Below the pieces are notes generated by a model that made no database searches, was not told the origin of the DNA, and saw only the letters and a list, made by a program, of their open reading frames with translations. Positions 1-5,041 of a stretch of DNA of 5,077 bases are shown in pieces. The position numbers were made by a program, and so were the translations under genes. Location: contig JAGTVF010000180.1 of assembly GCA_018224315.1 (NCBI GenBank), forward strand, positions 1 to 5,077. Direction: 5' to 3'. This DNA comes from Desulfobacterales bacterium. Lineage in GTDB: Bacteria > Desulfobacterota > Desulfobacteria > Desulfobacterales > Desulfosalsimonadaceae. The stretch's first letter is position 1. The number at the start of each line of letters is the position of its first letter.

Positions 1-270
1 ATCGACATCCGGGACCAGAAACCCAAAAGCGTCATGGAATATATCGGCACCACCTATTTTGACTATCTGATCACCGTATGTCCCATGGCAGAACAACACA
101 CCCCGGTATTTCCGGGGGTCAGCCGCCGTCTTCACTGGCCAGTGCCCGATCCCGCAGAAGCCGAAGGCTCGGAAGATGAGAAAAAACAGGTTTTCAGGCA
201 GGTCCGGGATATGCTGGATGCAAAGATCCGCGACTGGCTCGGTCACCAGGGCGCCGGCAGGGATCTGTGA
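1..270 (+). CDS. arsC: Arsenate reductase ArsC, LMW-phosphatase fold (3' part only)
   Basis: The reading frame is open from base 1 to a TGA at 268-270, so the start and the catalytic CX5R loop lie outside the window. The visible 89 residues match the C-terminal two thirds of thioredoxin-type ArsC, a cytoplasmic enzyme that reduces arsenate to arsenite. Recognisable parts are the KPKS segment, the beta strand ending LITVC, the FPGVSRRLHWPVPDPA segment carrying the family's DPA motif, and a C-terminal helix. It is clearly related to the complete arsC on the minus strand at 4454-4900 but not a recent duplicate. One oddity: the family's third redox cysteine, seven residues after the VC cysteine, is Thr here (VCPMAEQHTP), leaving only one Cys in the fragment. 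It may therefore use another reductant or be an arsenate-unrelated phosphatase paralogue. The MOSC gene follows after 89 bases on the same strand and could be co-transcribed. Confidence 0.85.
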   Translation: MDIRDQKPKSVMEYIGTTYFDYLITVCPMAEQHTPVFPGVSRRLHWPVPDPAEAEGSEDEKKQVFRQVRDMLDAKIRDWLGHQGAGRDL

Positions 271-359
271 AAACCGGTTTTTGATCAACTCCCGGCCCGT
301 GCTTATGATTTCTGAACACGCATGTATCTGTGCCCGGAAAATGATCAGGGATATTTGAA

Positions 360-788
360 ATGAAAATCGTCTCCATTGCCGTCAGCAAACATAAAGGCAC
401 CCCCAAAAAACAGGTAAAAACCGCCGAGCTCATCGAAGACCATGGCCTTGACCAGGACGCCCATGCCGGCGACTGGCACCGGCAGGTGAGTTTTCTGGCC
501 GCAGAAAGCATTGAAACCGCAAGGCAGCAGGGCCTGGATGTCTCTTTTGGCGATTTTGCCGAAAATATCGCCACCACCGGCATTGACTGGAAAAGCCTGC
601 CAGTTGGCACCCGGGTTGCAATCGGGGCCTCGGCGGTGGTGGAAGTCACCCAGATCGGCAAAACCTGCCATAACAAATGCGCCATTTATTACAAGGCAGG
701 CGACTGCATTATGCCCAAAGAGGGCGTTTTTGCCCGGGTCTGCCGGGGCGGGACCATTTCCTGCGGCGATCGGGTGGCTGTTTTATAA
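360..788 (+). CDS. MOSC-domain protein, small stand-alone form
   Basis: This encodes 142 residues, essentially one MOSC domain (named for molybdenum cofactor sulfurase C-terminal). The domain is known as a sulfur-carrying or metal-sulfur-handling fold, and stand-alone bacterial forms mostly have no assigned substrate. Visible hallmarks are GLDQDAHAG (29-37) followed by RQVSFLAAESI (41-51), the GDFAENI segment (64-70), the LPVGTRVAIG strand pair (80-89), and the cysteine-rich stretch GKTCHNKC (100-107) with DCIMPKEGVFARV (115-127). The protein ends in GGTISCGDRVAV. Cys103 is the best candidate for the conserved MOSC cysteine; Cys107, Cys116, Cys128 and Cys135 are also present. The ATG at 360 is preceded by AGGG at 347-350 with workable spacing, and the domain starts at once, supporting this start. 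It lies downstream of an arsC on the same strand, so it could belong to that transcript. A role in sulfur or molybdenum chemistry is known for the family; a link to arsenic is inference only. Confidence 0.9.
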   Translation: MKIVSIAVSKHKGTPKKQVKTAELIEDHGLDQDAHAGDWHRQVSFLAAESIETARQQGLDVSFGDFAENIATTGIDWKSLPVGTRVAIGASAVVEVTQIGKTCHNKCAIYYKAGDCIMPKEGVFARVCRGGTISCGDRVAVL

Positions 789-826
789 ATAGTGCCCGCT
801 TTTACGGCTGATGTGAAAAAACGCTT

Positions 827-848
827 GTTTTTATCTTCGGAAAAAAAC
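827..848 (+). other. AU-rich hairpin with C(UUCG)G tetraloop, possible weak 3' end for the MOSC transcript
   Basis: Bases 827-835 pair with 840-848 (G-C, five U-A, one A.A mismatch, U-A, C-G) around a UUCG loop at 836-839. C(UUCG)G is an exceptionally stable RNA tetraloop. The hairpin lies 39 bases after the MOSC stop and 22 bases before the next promoter, a sensible place for transcript termination or 3'-end protection. It has no U tract on its 3' side, so it is not a canonical intrinsic terminator. A competing stem exists between 817-822 (AAAAAC) and 827-832 (GTTTTT). Confidence 0.35.
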
Positions 849-864
849 AGATGGTGTGGAAATG

Positions 865-890
865 AAAACTTGACTTCGTAGTTTCGCGAA
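865..890 (+). repeat. 26-bp direct repeat, copy 1 (promoter/operator core)
   Basis: These 26 bases are identical to 4970-4995 in the same orientation. The repeat covers the -35 box, most of the spacer and the inverted repeat of a promoter. Similarity continues with small changes through the -10 box (TATATT here, TATAAT in copy 2) and then stops, so what has been kept is the regulatory core. The copy lies directly upstream of the hdrC-like gene. Confidence 0.95.
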
Positions 891-897
891 ATATATT
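870..897 (+). promoter_or_regulatory. Sigma70-type promoter of the hdrCB-sqr-DUF1641 unit
   Basis: The -35 box TTGACT (870-875, five of six to consensus) is separated by 16 bases from the -10 box TATATT (892-897, five of six). Predicted transcription start is about 903-905. The nearest downstream gene is the hdrC-like CDS, whose first ATG is at 906, so the transcript may have almost no leader. A second copy with the same spacing and 26 identical bases lies at 4975-5002, which strongly supports a functional element. Confidence 0.75.
873..892 (+). promoter_or_regulatory. Putative repressor operator inside the promoter, copy 1
   Basis: The inverted repeat ACTTCG-N8-CGAAAT has five of six paired positions and sits between the -35 and -10 boxes. 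Overlapping it is a perfect 10-bp palindrome, TTTCGCGAAA, at 882-891. A dimeric regulator bound here would block RNA polymerase. TTCG/CGAA half-sites are compatible with an ArsR/SmtB-type winged-helix repressor, which would fit the neighbouring arsC genes, but no regulator gene is in the window and the regulator's identity is inferred. Confidence 0.55.
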
Positions 898-905
898 AAG
901 TGACC

Positions 906-1511
906 ATGAAAAAGAATGAATACTTACAAACAGAATCAACCAATCGGACGGATGGGTCCCTGTTTTGTATGGAAGGGGCAGACCGCGGGTTTGCAAAAGA
1001 GGTCAGCCAACGCTCCGGGGTCATCACGGATCTGTGCTGGCACTGCAAATGCTGTTCCGGAGGATGTCCGTTTGCCCATGCCATGGATTTTCTGCCCAAC
1101 CAGGTCATCCGCATGGTGCAGCTGGGAATCAGGGAGCAGGTGCTTTCCTGCGGGGCGATCTGGCTTTGCGTGGGGTGCAATACCTGCTCAATGGAATGTC
1201 CCACTGCCATTGACATGGCCGCGGTCATGGATGCTTTGCGCCAGATGGCAATAGAGCAGGGCGAGGCCATTGCCGAGCCCGACATCCTCAATTTCCACAG
1301 GGAAGTGATCAACTCCATTTATCGTCACGGCCGGACCCATAAGCTGGAGATCATGCTGCGCTACAAGCTCCAGACCCGCAAATGGCTGTCGGACATGAAC
1401 ACCGGCCTGCGCATGATGTCAAAGCGCAAGCTGGATCTGCGGCCTTCAAAGGTGACGCATATTGCTGCCATCCGGCGGATGTTCCGGCAGAATCCGGGAG
1501 GGCGGCCATGA
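906..1511 (+). CDS. hdrC: HdrC-like iron-sulfur protein (heterodisulfide reductase subunit C family)
   Basis: This encodes 201 residues, a cytoplasmic ferredoxin-type electron carrier. Two classical [4Fe-4S] motifs are complete: C44-xx-C47-xx-C50-xxx-C54-P and C88-xx-C91-xx-C94-xxx-C98-P. The segment before them, FAKEVSQRSG (29-38), is the usual HdrC lead-in. After the clusters comes a helical tail with IYRHGRTHKLEIM, seen in HdrC-like proteins of HdrBC modules. In methanogens HdrC passes electrons to the HdrB catalytic subunit; here the hdrB-like gene follows with a 4-bp ATGA overlap, indicating translational coupling and a 1:1 complex. The start is uncertain: ATG 906 is chosen, GTG 900 in frame adds two residues, and ATG 969 would remove a polar 21-residue N-terminus and leave a leader of about 65 bases. 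No good Shine-Dalgarno site precedes 906, and the promoter predicts transcription starting almost on this codon. Extra Cys49 beside Cys50 is unusual. Confidence 0.88.
   Translation: MKKNEYLQTESTNRTDGSLFCMEGADRGFAKEVSQRSGVITDLCWHCKCCSGGCPFAHAMDFLPNQVIRMVQLGIREQVLSCGAIWLCVGCNTCSMECPTAIDMAAVMDALRQMAIEQGEAIAEPDILNFHREVINSIYRHGRTHKLEIMLRYKLQTRKWLSDMNTGLRMMSKRKLDLRPSKVTHIAAIRRMFRQNPGGRP
1496..1501 (+). promoter_or_regulatory. Ribosome binding site of the hdrB-like gene
   Basis: GGGAGG lies six bases before ATG 1508, inside the end of hdrC. It settles the hdrB start at 1508, although the same frame is open back to 1382. The ATGA stop/start overlap points to coupled translation. Confidence 0.8.
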
Positions 1512-2365
1512 ACAATCTCAATACGCTTCAATATTCCTATTTTCCCGGATGCTCACTGGCCACCTCGGCAAAGGAAAGCAACCGGTCGCTGATCAGCTTC
1601 TGCCGACAGCAAGGTGTCGAGCTGACCGAACTCAGGGACTGGAACTGCTGCGGTTCGTCTTCGGCCCACAGCATTGACGCGCACCTGGCCCATCACCTGC
1701 CGGCCAGAAACCTTGCCCTGGCCCCGCCGGACCGGCCGCTTCTGGTGGCCTGTCCGAGCTGTTATCTGCGGCTGAAACGCACCCACATGGAAATCGCCGA
1801 AGATTCGGCCGCCCGGGAGGAATTTCAACGGATGTGGGGGCGGCGCTTTGACCCGGATCTGGAGATCGTCAGTTTTTTTGAGATGCTTTCCATGATCGTT
1901 GACCAGGGGCGTTTGAAGGGGCTTTCGGGTCGTTTAAACGGGCTGCGTTTTGCTCCGTACTATGGCTGCATGCTCATGCGTCCGCCAAAAATGCGTCGTG
2001 AGCACACGTTCCATGGCCTCATGGAAAAGGTGCTTTCCCAAACCGGGGCCGAACCGGTGCGATGGCCCCACAAGGCCCGCTGCTGCGGCACGTTTCTGTC
2101 CGTGTCCCGGCCGCTTGTGGCCGCCAAAAGCGTGCAGACCATCATGGACGGGGCGGCCCGCGCAAATGCTGAGTGCATTGTTACAGCATGCGCCATGTGC
2201 CATCTCAACCTGGAGATCCGCAGCACCCGGCCGGGCCGCATTCCTGTGCTGTATTTCTCCGAGCTGCTTTCCCTGGCCGGAGGCATCGGTCAGGGGGAAG
2301 GCTGGTTCCGCCGGCATCTCATCGATCCACGCCCCCTGCTGCGCCGGCACCATCTGATTGCCTGA
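1508..2365 (+). CDS. hdrB: HdrB-like protein with two CCG domains (heterodisulfide reductase subunit B family)
   Basis: This encodes 285 residues. Two complete cysteine-rich (CCG) domains are visible. The first has C15, C47-C48 followed by Gly, and C82-xx-C85. The second has C154, C192-C193 followed by Gly, and C228-xx-C231. In methanogen HdrB such motifs hold unusual non-cubane [4Fe-4S] clusters that cleave the CoM-S-S-CoB disulfide. Here the substrate is unknown, since a bacterium would use another disulfide, persulfide or sulfur carrier. Keeping both motifs argues for a catalytic rather than decayed protein. Length and layout fit HdrB (about 290 residues), and the N-terminal YSYFPGCSLATSAKES is typical. 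It overlaps hdrC by four bases, and the sqr-like gene starts 120 bases later on the same strand. No HdrA gene is present in the window, so electrons would have to enter or leave through HdrC and another partner, possibly the flavoprotein downstream. Confidence 0.92.
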   Translation: MNNLNTLQYSYFPGCSLATSAKESNRSLISFCRQQGVELTELRDWNCCGSSSAHSIDAHLAHHLPARNLALAPPDRPLLVACPSCYLRLKRTHMEIAEDSAAREEFQRMWGRRFDPDLEIVSFFEMLSMIVDQGRLKGLSGRLNGLRFAPYYGCMLMRPPKMRREHTFHGLMEKVLSQTGAEPVRWPHKARCCGTFLSVSRPLVAAKSVQTIMDGAARANAECIVTACAMCHLNLEIRSTRPGRIPVLYFSELLSLAGGIGQGEGWFRRHLIDPRPLLRRHHLIA

Positions 2366-2485
2366 ATCAAGATGCGATGTTTGCCAAACCCCGGGCCAAT
2401 GATTAAAGAAATAAAAAGAGCCGGGTGCAAGACGTGACCCCTGCCAGGCACGGTAAAATTTAAACCAAACAAGTCTGGAGGATCC

Positions 2486-3727
2486 ATGCGAAATATCGTT
2501 ATTCTGGGGGCCGGAGCCGGCGGCACCATTGTTGCCAACCAGCTCAGACGCGAGCTTGATGACAGCGATTTCCGGATCACCATCATCGACAAAGACGAGC
2601 AGCACCACTACCAGGCCGGATACTTGTTCATTCCTTTCGGGATTTATTCCAAACAGGATGTTTTGCGGCCCAAACGCGAATTTATCCCAAAAGACGTGGA
2701 CTTTGTATTGGACCGGGTGACCGGAATCGAGCCGGACAAGCGGCAGGTGGTCACTGAAAAAAGCCGGTATAACTACGACTGGCTGGTTGTCAGCACCGGG
2801 TGCCGGATCGCCCCGGAAGAAGTCGACGGCCTGATGGAGACCTGGCAGGAAACCGCCTTTGACTACTATACCCTGCAAGGCGCCCTTAACCTGCGCAAAA
2901 AACTCAAGTATTTTGAATCCGGCAAAGTGGTGTTAAACATTGCCGACACCCCTTTTAAATGCCCCATCGCCCCTATTGAGTTTGTGTTTATGGCCGATGC
3001 GTTTTTTACCCGAAACGGGGTCAGAGACCGGGTGGAGATTGAACTGGTAACACCCCTGGACGGCATTTTCACCAAACCCGTGGCCACCCGCGAACTCACG
3101 CGCATGGCGGAGAAAAAAAACATCCGGCTGCGAACCCAGTTCACCCTTTCCGAAGTCAACGGGCAAAGCAAGACCATTGTCTCAGCCTCGGGAGAGGAGG
3201 TGGGCTATGACCTTCTGGTTTCAATCCCGCCCAACATGGGCGACAATTCGCTGATTGATTCCGGTGTGGCCGATCCCATGGGCTTTATGAGAACCGACCG
3301 GCACACGCTTAAGTCCCAGGATTTCGACCGGATCGATGTTCTGGGCGATGTGACCAATGTCCCCACTTCCAAAGCCGGATCTGTGGCCCATTATGAATCC
3401 TACACCGTCACGGAAAACATCCTGCGCGAAATCGACGGATATCCGCCCAAAAGCACTTTTGACGGCCATGCCACCTGCTTTCTGGCCTCCGGCTATGAAA
3501 AGGCCACATTGCTTGATTTCAACTACACGGTTGAGCCGCTGCCGGGCAAGTTTCCCTTTCCGGGCCTGGGCCCTTTTAATCTGCTCAGCGAAAGTCTGTC
3601 CAATTATTGGGGCAAGATGCTTTTCCGGTGGGTTTACTGGAACCTGATGATGCCGGGAAATGAACTGCCCCTGGAGCCGCAGATGAACCTGGCCGGCAAG
3701 GTCCGGCCCTATATCCCGGCAGCTTAA
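2486..3727 (+). CDS. sqr: Sulfide:quinone oxidoreductase-like FAD flavoprotein
   Basis: This encodes 413 residues, the usual SQR length. The N-terminal FAD-binding Rossmann motif is GAGAGG (8-13), and the second FAD motif is VLGDVTNVP (285-293), followed by SKAGSVAHYES. Three cysteines fit the SQR redox set by position and context: C106 in STGCRI, C159 in FKCPIAP and C331 in ATCFLASG. The C-terminal stretch FPFPGLGPFNLL to YWNLMMP (356-390) is rich in aromatic and hydrophobic residues and probably forms the amphipathic membrane and quinone-binding region. Known SQRs oxidise sulfide to polysulfide and reduce the quinone pool at the inner face of the cytoplasmic membrane; related members act on other sulfur compounds. 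A GGAGG at 2477-2481 precedes ATG 2486 with short spacing. The 120-base gap after hdrB shows no convincing promoter or terminator, so co-transcription is likely. The DUF1641 gene follows after 11 bases. Function as SQR is good inference; the exact substrate is open. Confidence 0.87.
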   Translation: MRNIVILGAGAGGTIVANQLRRELDDSDFRITIIDKDEQHHYQAGYLFIPFGIYSKQDVLRPKREFIPKDVDFVLDRVTGIEPDKRQVVTEKSRYNYDWLVVSTGCRIAPEEVDGLMETWQETAFDYYTLQGALNLRKKLKYFESGKVVLNIADTPFKCPIAPIEFVFMADAFFTRNGVRDRVEIELVTPLDGIFTKPVATRELTRMAEKKNIRLRTQFTLSEVNGQSKTIVSASGEEVGYDLLVSIPPNMGDNSLIDSGVADPMGFMRTDRHTLKSQDFDRIDVLGDVTNVPTSKAGSVAHYESYTVTENILREIDGYPPKSTFDGHATCFLASGYEKATLLDFNYTVEPLPGKFPFPGLGPFNLLSESLSNYWGKMLFRWVYWNLMMPGNELPLEPQMNLAGKVRPYIPAA

Positions 3728-3738
3728 AGGAGATTCCA

Positions 3739-4440
3739 ATGTCGAGCATGGAAGATATTGAAGCGCGCCTCCAGCGCATCGAAGAGATGCTTATGCCCCT
3801 GAGCCGGTCGGCTGAGGCCGCCAACGAACTCAAACGGGATCTTGAGCCACGGGTCAACGAGGCGGTCAAAGCCGTTATCATCGAGCTGGCCGAGATCGAA
3901 TCGGATTTTCAGATAGAAGATCTGCTGTTCCTGTTAAAAAAGATGGCCAGAAGCACCCGGCATATCACCTATGCCCTGGACCTGCTAAACAAGGGCATAG
4001 ACCTTCTGGATGTAAGCGAACCCCTGCTGCGCGACAGCGTGCCCCAGTTCATTGAAAGCCTGGACCGCATGGAAAGAAACGGCGTTTTTGCCCTTGGACA
4101 AAGCCTTCTTGATGTCATGGAAGAATTTTCAAAAAATCACAGCCGCCAGGACATCGACAGGCTCCAAAAAACCATTCTGGGGCTGATGCAGGCGGGTGTG
4201 AAGCTCTCAGGCGATCGCAGTCTGGAAAACCTCGACCGGCTGGCCGAAGTTCCGGACCTGCTGGATCTGGACCGGGTGGCGGAAGCCGGGATTTTTGATC
4301 TGCTCAAAGCCCTGCGCGAAGACCGGGTCAGGCGCGGAATCGGAGTGCTGCTCAATCTGCTGAGGGCGCTGGGCGGATCTTTACAGGTGGATCAGCCGGG
4401 AAAAAAGTTTCCCGATCATCCTGATGCCCGGCATGGGTAG
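3739..4440 (+). CDS. DUF1641-domain protein, likely SQR accessory
   Basis: This encodes 233 residues, all-helical in appearance and without any cysteine, so not a redox carrier by itself. Residues 4-20 (MEDIEARLQRIEEMLMP) form a short amphipathic coiled-coil-like helix. The middle is leucine-rich and helical (57-131). The C-terminal segment GIFDLLKALREDRVRRGIGV (184-203), continuing into LLNLLRALG, is the signature of DUF1641. Family knowledge: DUF1641 genes are often found next to sqr-type or formate dehydrogenase genes, with a supposed accessory or assembly role but no settled biochemistry. The 11-base gap from the sqr-like stop and an AAAGGAG (3726-3732) six bases before ATG 3739 show tight operon coupling. 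The protein could bring the flavoprotein to HdrBC or to the membrane; this is inference. It ends 13 bases from the end of the convergent arsC. Confidence 0.87.
   Translation: MSSMEDIEARLQRIEEMLMPLSRSAEAANELKRDLEPRVNEAVKAVIIELAEIESDFQIEDLLFLLKKMARSTRHITYALDLLNKGIDLLDVSEPLLRDSVPQFIESLDRMERNGVFALGQSLLDVMEEFSKNHSRQDIDRLQKTILGLMQAGVKLSGDRSLENLDRLAEVPDLLDLDRVAEAGIFDLLKALREDRVRRGIGVLLNLLRALGGSLQVDQPGKKFPDHPDARHG
4397..4414. other. 7-bp hairpin near the end of the DUF1641 gene, possible convergent termination element
   Basis: CGGGAAA (4397-4403) pairs with TTTCCCG (4408-4414) around a four-base loop. It lies inside the last codons of the DUF1641 gene and 40 bases past the end of the minus-strand arsC, so it would sit in the 3' tail of the arsC message. 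No U tract follows it in either direction, so a terminator role is weakly supported. Confidence 0.25.
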
Positions 4441-4453
4441 GGCCTGCCCGGAA

Positions 4454-4900
4454 TCACTCTGAAACCTGCTGTTCCAGCCACTGCTTGATCAAATCCCGGA
4501 TTTCCCGGACCCTGGCCAATTTTTCTTCTTCAGAACCCTCGACTTGCGCGGGATCGGGAAAAGGATGGTGCAGGCGTCTGGCAATTCCGGGATATATAGG
4601 GCAGTCGCTTTCCGAATCATCGCATACTGTGATCACATGGCTGTAGGTCCGCCCCTGTTTGAACAATTCAAATACGCTTTGGGGTTTTTTTTCGGAAAGA
4701 TCAATGCCTTCTTCCAGCATCACAGCCGCCACAAGCCGATTGACCGCCGAAGCCGGCGAAAAGCCCGCACTTTCCACCGCTACGTTGCCGCCTGTCATCT
4801 TTTTGAGCAGCGCTTCTGCAATCTGGCTGCGCCCGGCATTGTGCCGGCAGATAAAAAGCACCCGGCTGTTTTCGTCCATTCCGGCATTTTCTGTTTTCAT
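4454..4900 (-). CDS. arsC: Arsenate reductase ArsC, thioredoxin-coupled type
   Basis: This encodes 148 residues, a cytoplasmic reductase of arsenate to arsenite with the low-molecular-weight phosphatase fold. The catalytic P-loop CX5R is C18-RHNAG-R24, followed by SQIAEALL. The two further redox cysteines of the S. aureus-type relay are present as C93 (ITVC) and C100 (DCP), spaced by seven. The DPA motif containing catalytic Asp is D116-P-A. All three cysteines of the triple-cysteine mechanism are therefore intact. Start at 4900 is chosen because AAGGA lies ten bases upstream (4911-4915 on the minus strand). The frame is open further to 5044, but that part runs through a promoter and operator and is not protein-like. 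MDENS at 4879 is an alternative start, still in front of the P-loop. The gene converges on the DUF1641 gene with a 13-base gap. Its own promoter is not obvious in 4901-5077. Confidence 0.93.
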   Translation of the reverse strand: MKTENAGMDENSRVLFICRHNAGRSQIAEALLKKMTGGNVAVESAGFSPASAVNRLVAAVMLEEGIDLSEKKPQSVFELFKQGRTYSHVITVCDDSESDCPIYPGIARRLHHPFPDPAQVEGSEEEKLARVREIRDLIKQWLEQQVSE

Positions 4901-4910
4901 GTTTGTTTTA

Positions 4911-4915
4911 TCCTT
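4911..4915 (-). promoter_or_regulatory. Ribosome binding site of the minus-strand arsC
   Basis: AAGGA on the minus strand, ten bases before the ATG at 4900. It favours this start over the longer open frame to 5044 and over the internal ATG at 4879. Confidence 0.6.
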
Positions 4916-4969
4916 TTTGTTGTCATGTGTTTGGCGCCTTGGATGTTTGTCACACAAATGTAACCCAAT

Positions 4970-4995
4970 AAAACTTGACTTCGTAGTTTCGCGAA
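4970..4995 (+). repeat. 26-bp direct repeat, copy 2 (promoter/operator core)
   Basis: Identical over 26 bases to 865-890 and in the same orientation, about 4.1 kb away. Flanking sequence differs on the left, and similarity on the right ends after the -10 region, so this is a shared regulatory core and not the end of a long duplicated segment. Confidence 0.95.
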
Positions 4996-5002
4996 GTATA
5001 AT
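4975..5002 (+). promoter_or_regulatory. Strong sigma70-type promoter directed out of the right window edge
   Basis: TTGACT (4975-4980) and a perfect TATAAT (4997-5002) are separated by 16 bases. Predicted start of transcription is about 5008-5010. It points away from the minus-strand arsC, so it should drive a gene beginning beyond 5077. No convincing start codon with a ribosome binding site is seen in the remaining bases. Confidence 0.78.
4978..4997 (+). promoter_or_regulatory. Putative repressor operator inside the promoter, copy 2
   Basis: ACTTCG-N8-CGAAGT is a perfect inverted repeat with six-base arms, filling the spacer and touching both promoter boxes. The same site at 873-892 has one mismatch. 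As it also lies 78 bases upstream of the minus-strand arsC start, one bound dimer could affect both directions. An ArsR/SmtB-type regulator is the leading guess. Confidence 0.6.
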
Positions 5003-5012
5003 AAAGTCAAAC

Positions 5013-5041
5013 ACAGCGTAAAAAAAAGTTTTTACCGCTGT
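5013..5041 (+). other. 12-bp stem-loop at the predicted 5' end of the rightward transcript
   Basis: ACAGCG (5013-5018) pairs with CGCTGT (5036-5041), and TAAAAA (5019-5024) with TTTTTA (5029-5034), with C5035 bulged and a loop at 5025-5028. It would begin about four bases after the predicted transcription start. No U tract follows, so a terminator or attenuator of the usual type is unlikely. A 5' mRNA-stabilising hairpin or a protein-binding site are alternatives. Confidence 0.5.

Noticed and set aside
802..996. Minus-strand open frame sharing the peptide RETTKSSF with the frame upstream of arsC
   Set aside because: The shared peptide is only the translation of the 26-bp DNA repeat; the frame crosses a promoter and the start of the hdrC-like gene and has no protein-like features.
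1382..1507. Upstream extension of the hdrB-like gene
   Set aside because: It overlaps hdrC in another frame, whereas GGGAGG and the ATGA overlap place the start at 1508 and the HdrB domain begins right there.
2366..2485. Separate promoter or terminator between hdrB and sqr
   Set aside because: Only a weak CCCGG/CCGGG pairing with a large loop and AT-rich stretches without matched -35/-10 boxes are seen; co-transcription is the simpler reading.
1934..2878. Long minus-strand open frame of 314 codons opposite hdrB and sqr
   Set aside because: It lies opposite two well-recognised genes with complete cysteine and FAD motifs. It is a shadow frame of GC-rich coding DNA, with no recognisable domain.
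3221..3739. Minus-strand open frame of 172 codons opposite the sqr-like gene
   Set aside because: Shadow of the sqr coding strand; no ribosome binding site or family resemblance.
865..4995. The two 26-bp repeats as ends of a mobile element or attachment sites
   Set aside because: They are direct copies that coincide with promoter boxes, no transposase or integrase is present between them, and no target-site duplication or terminal inverted repeats are seen.
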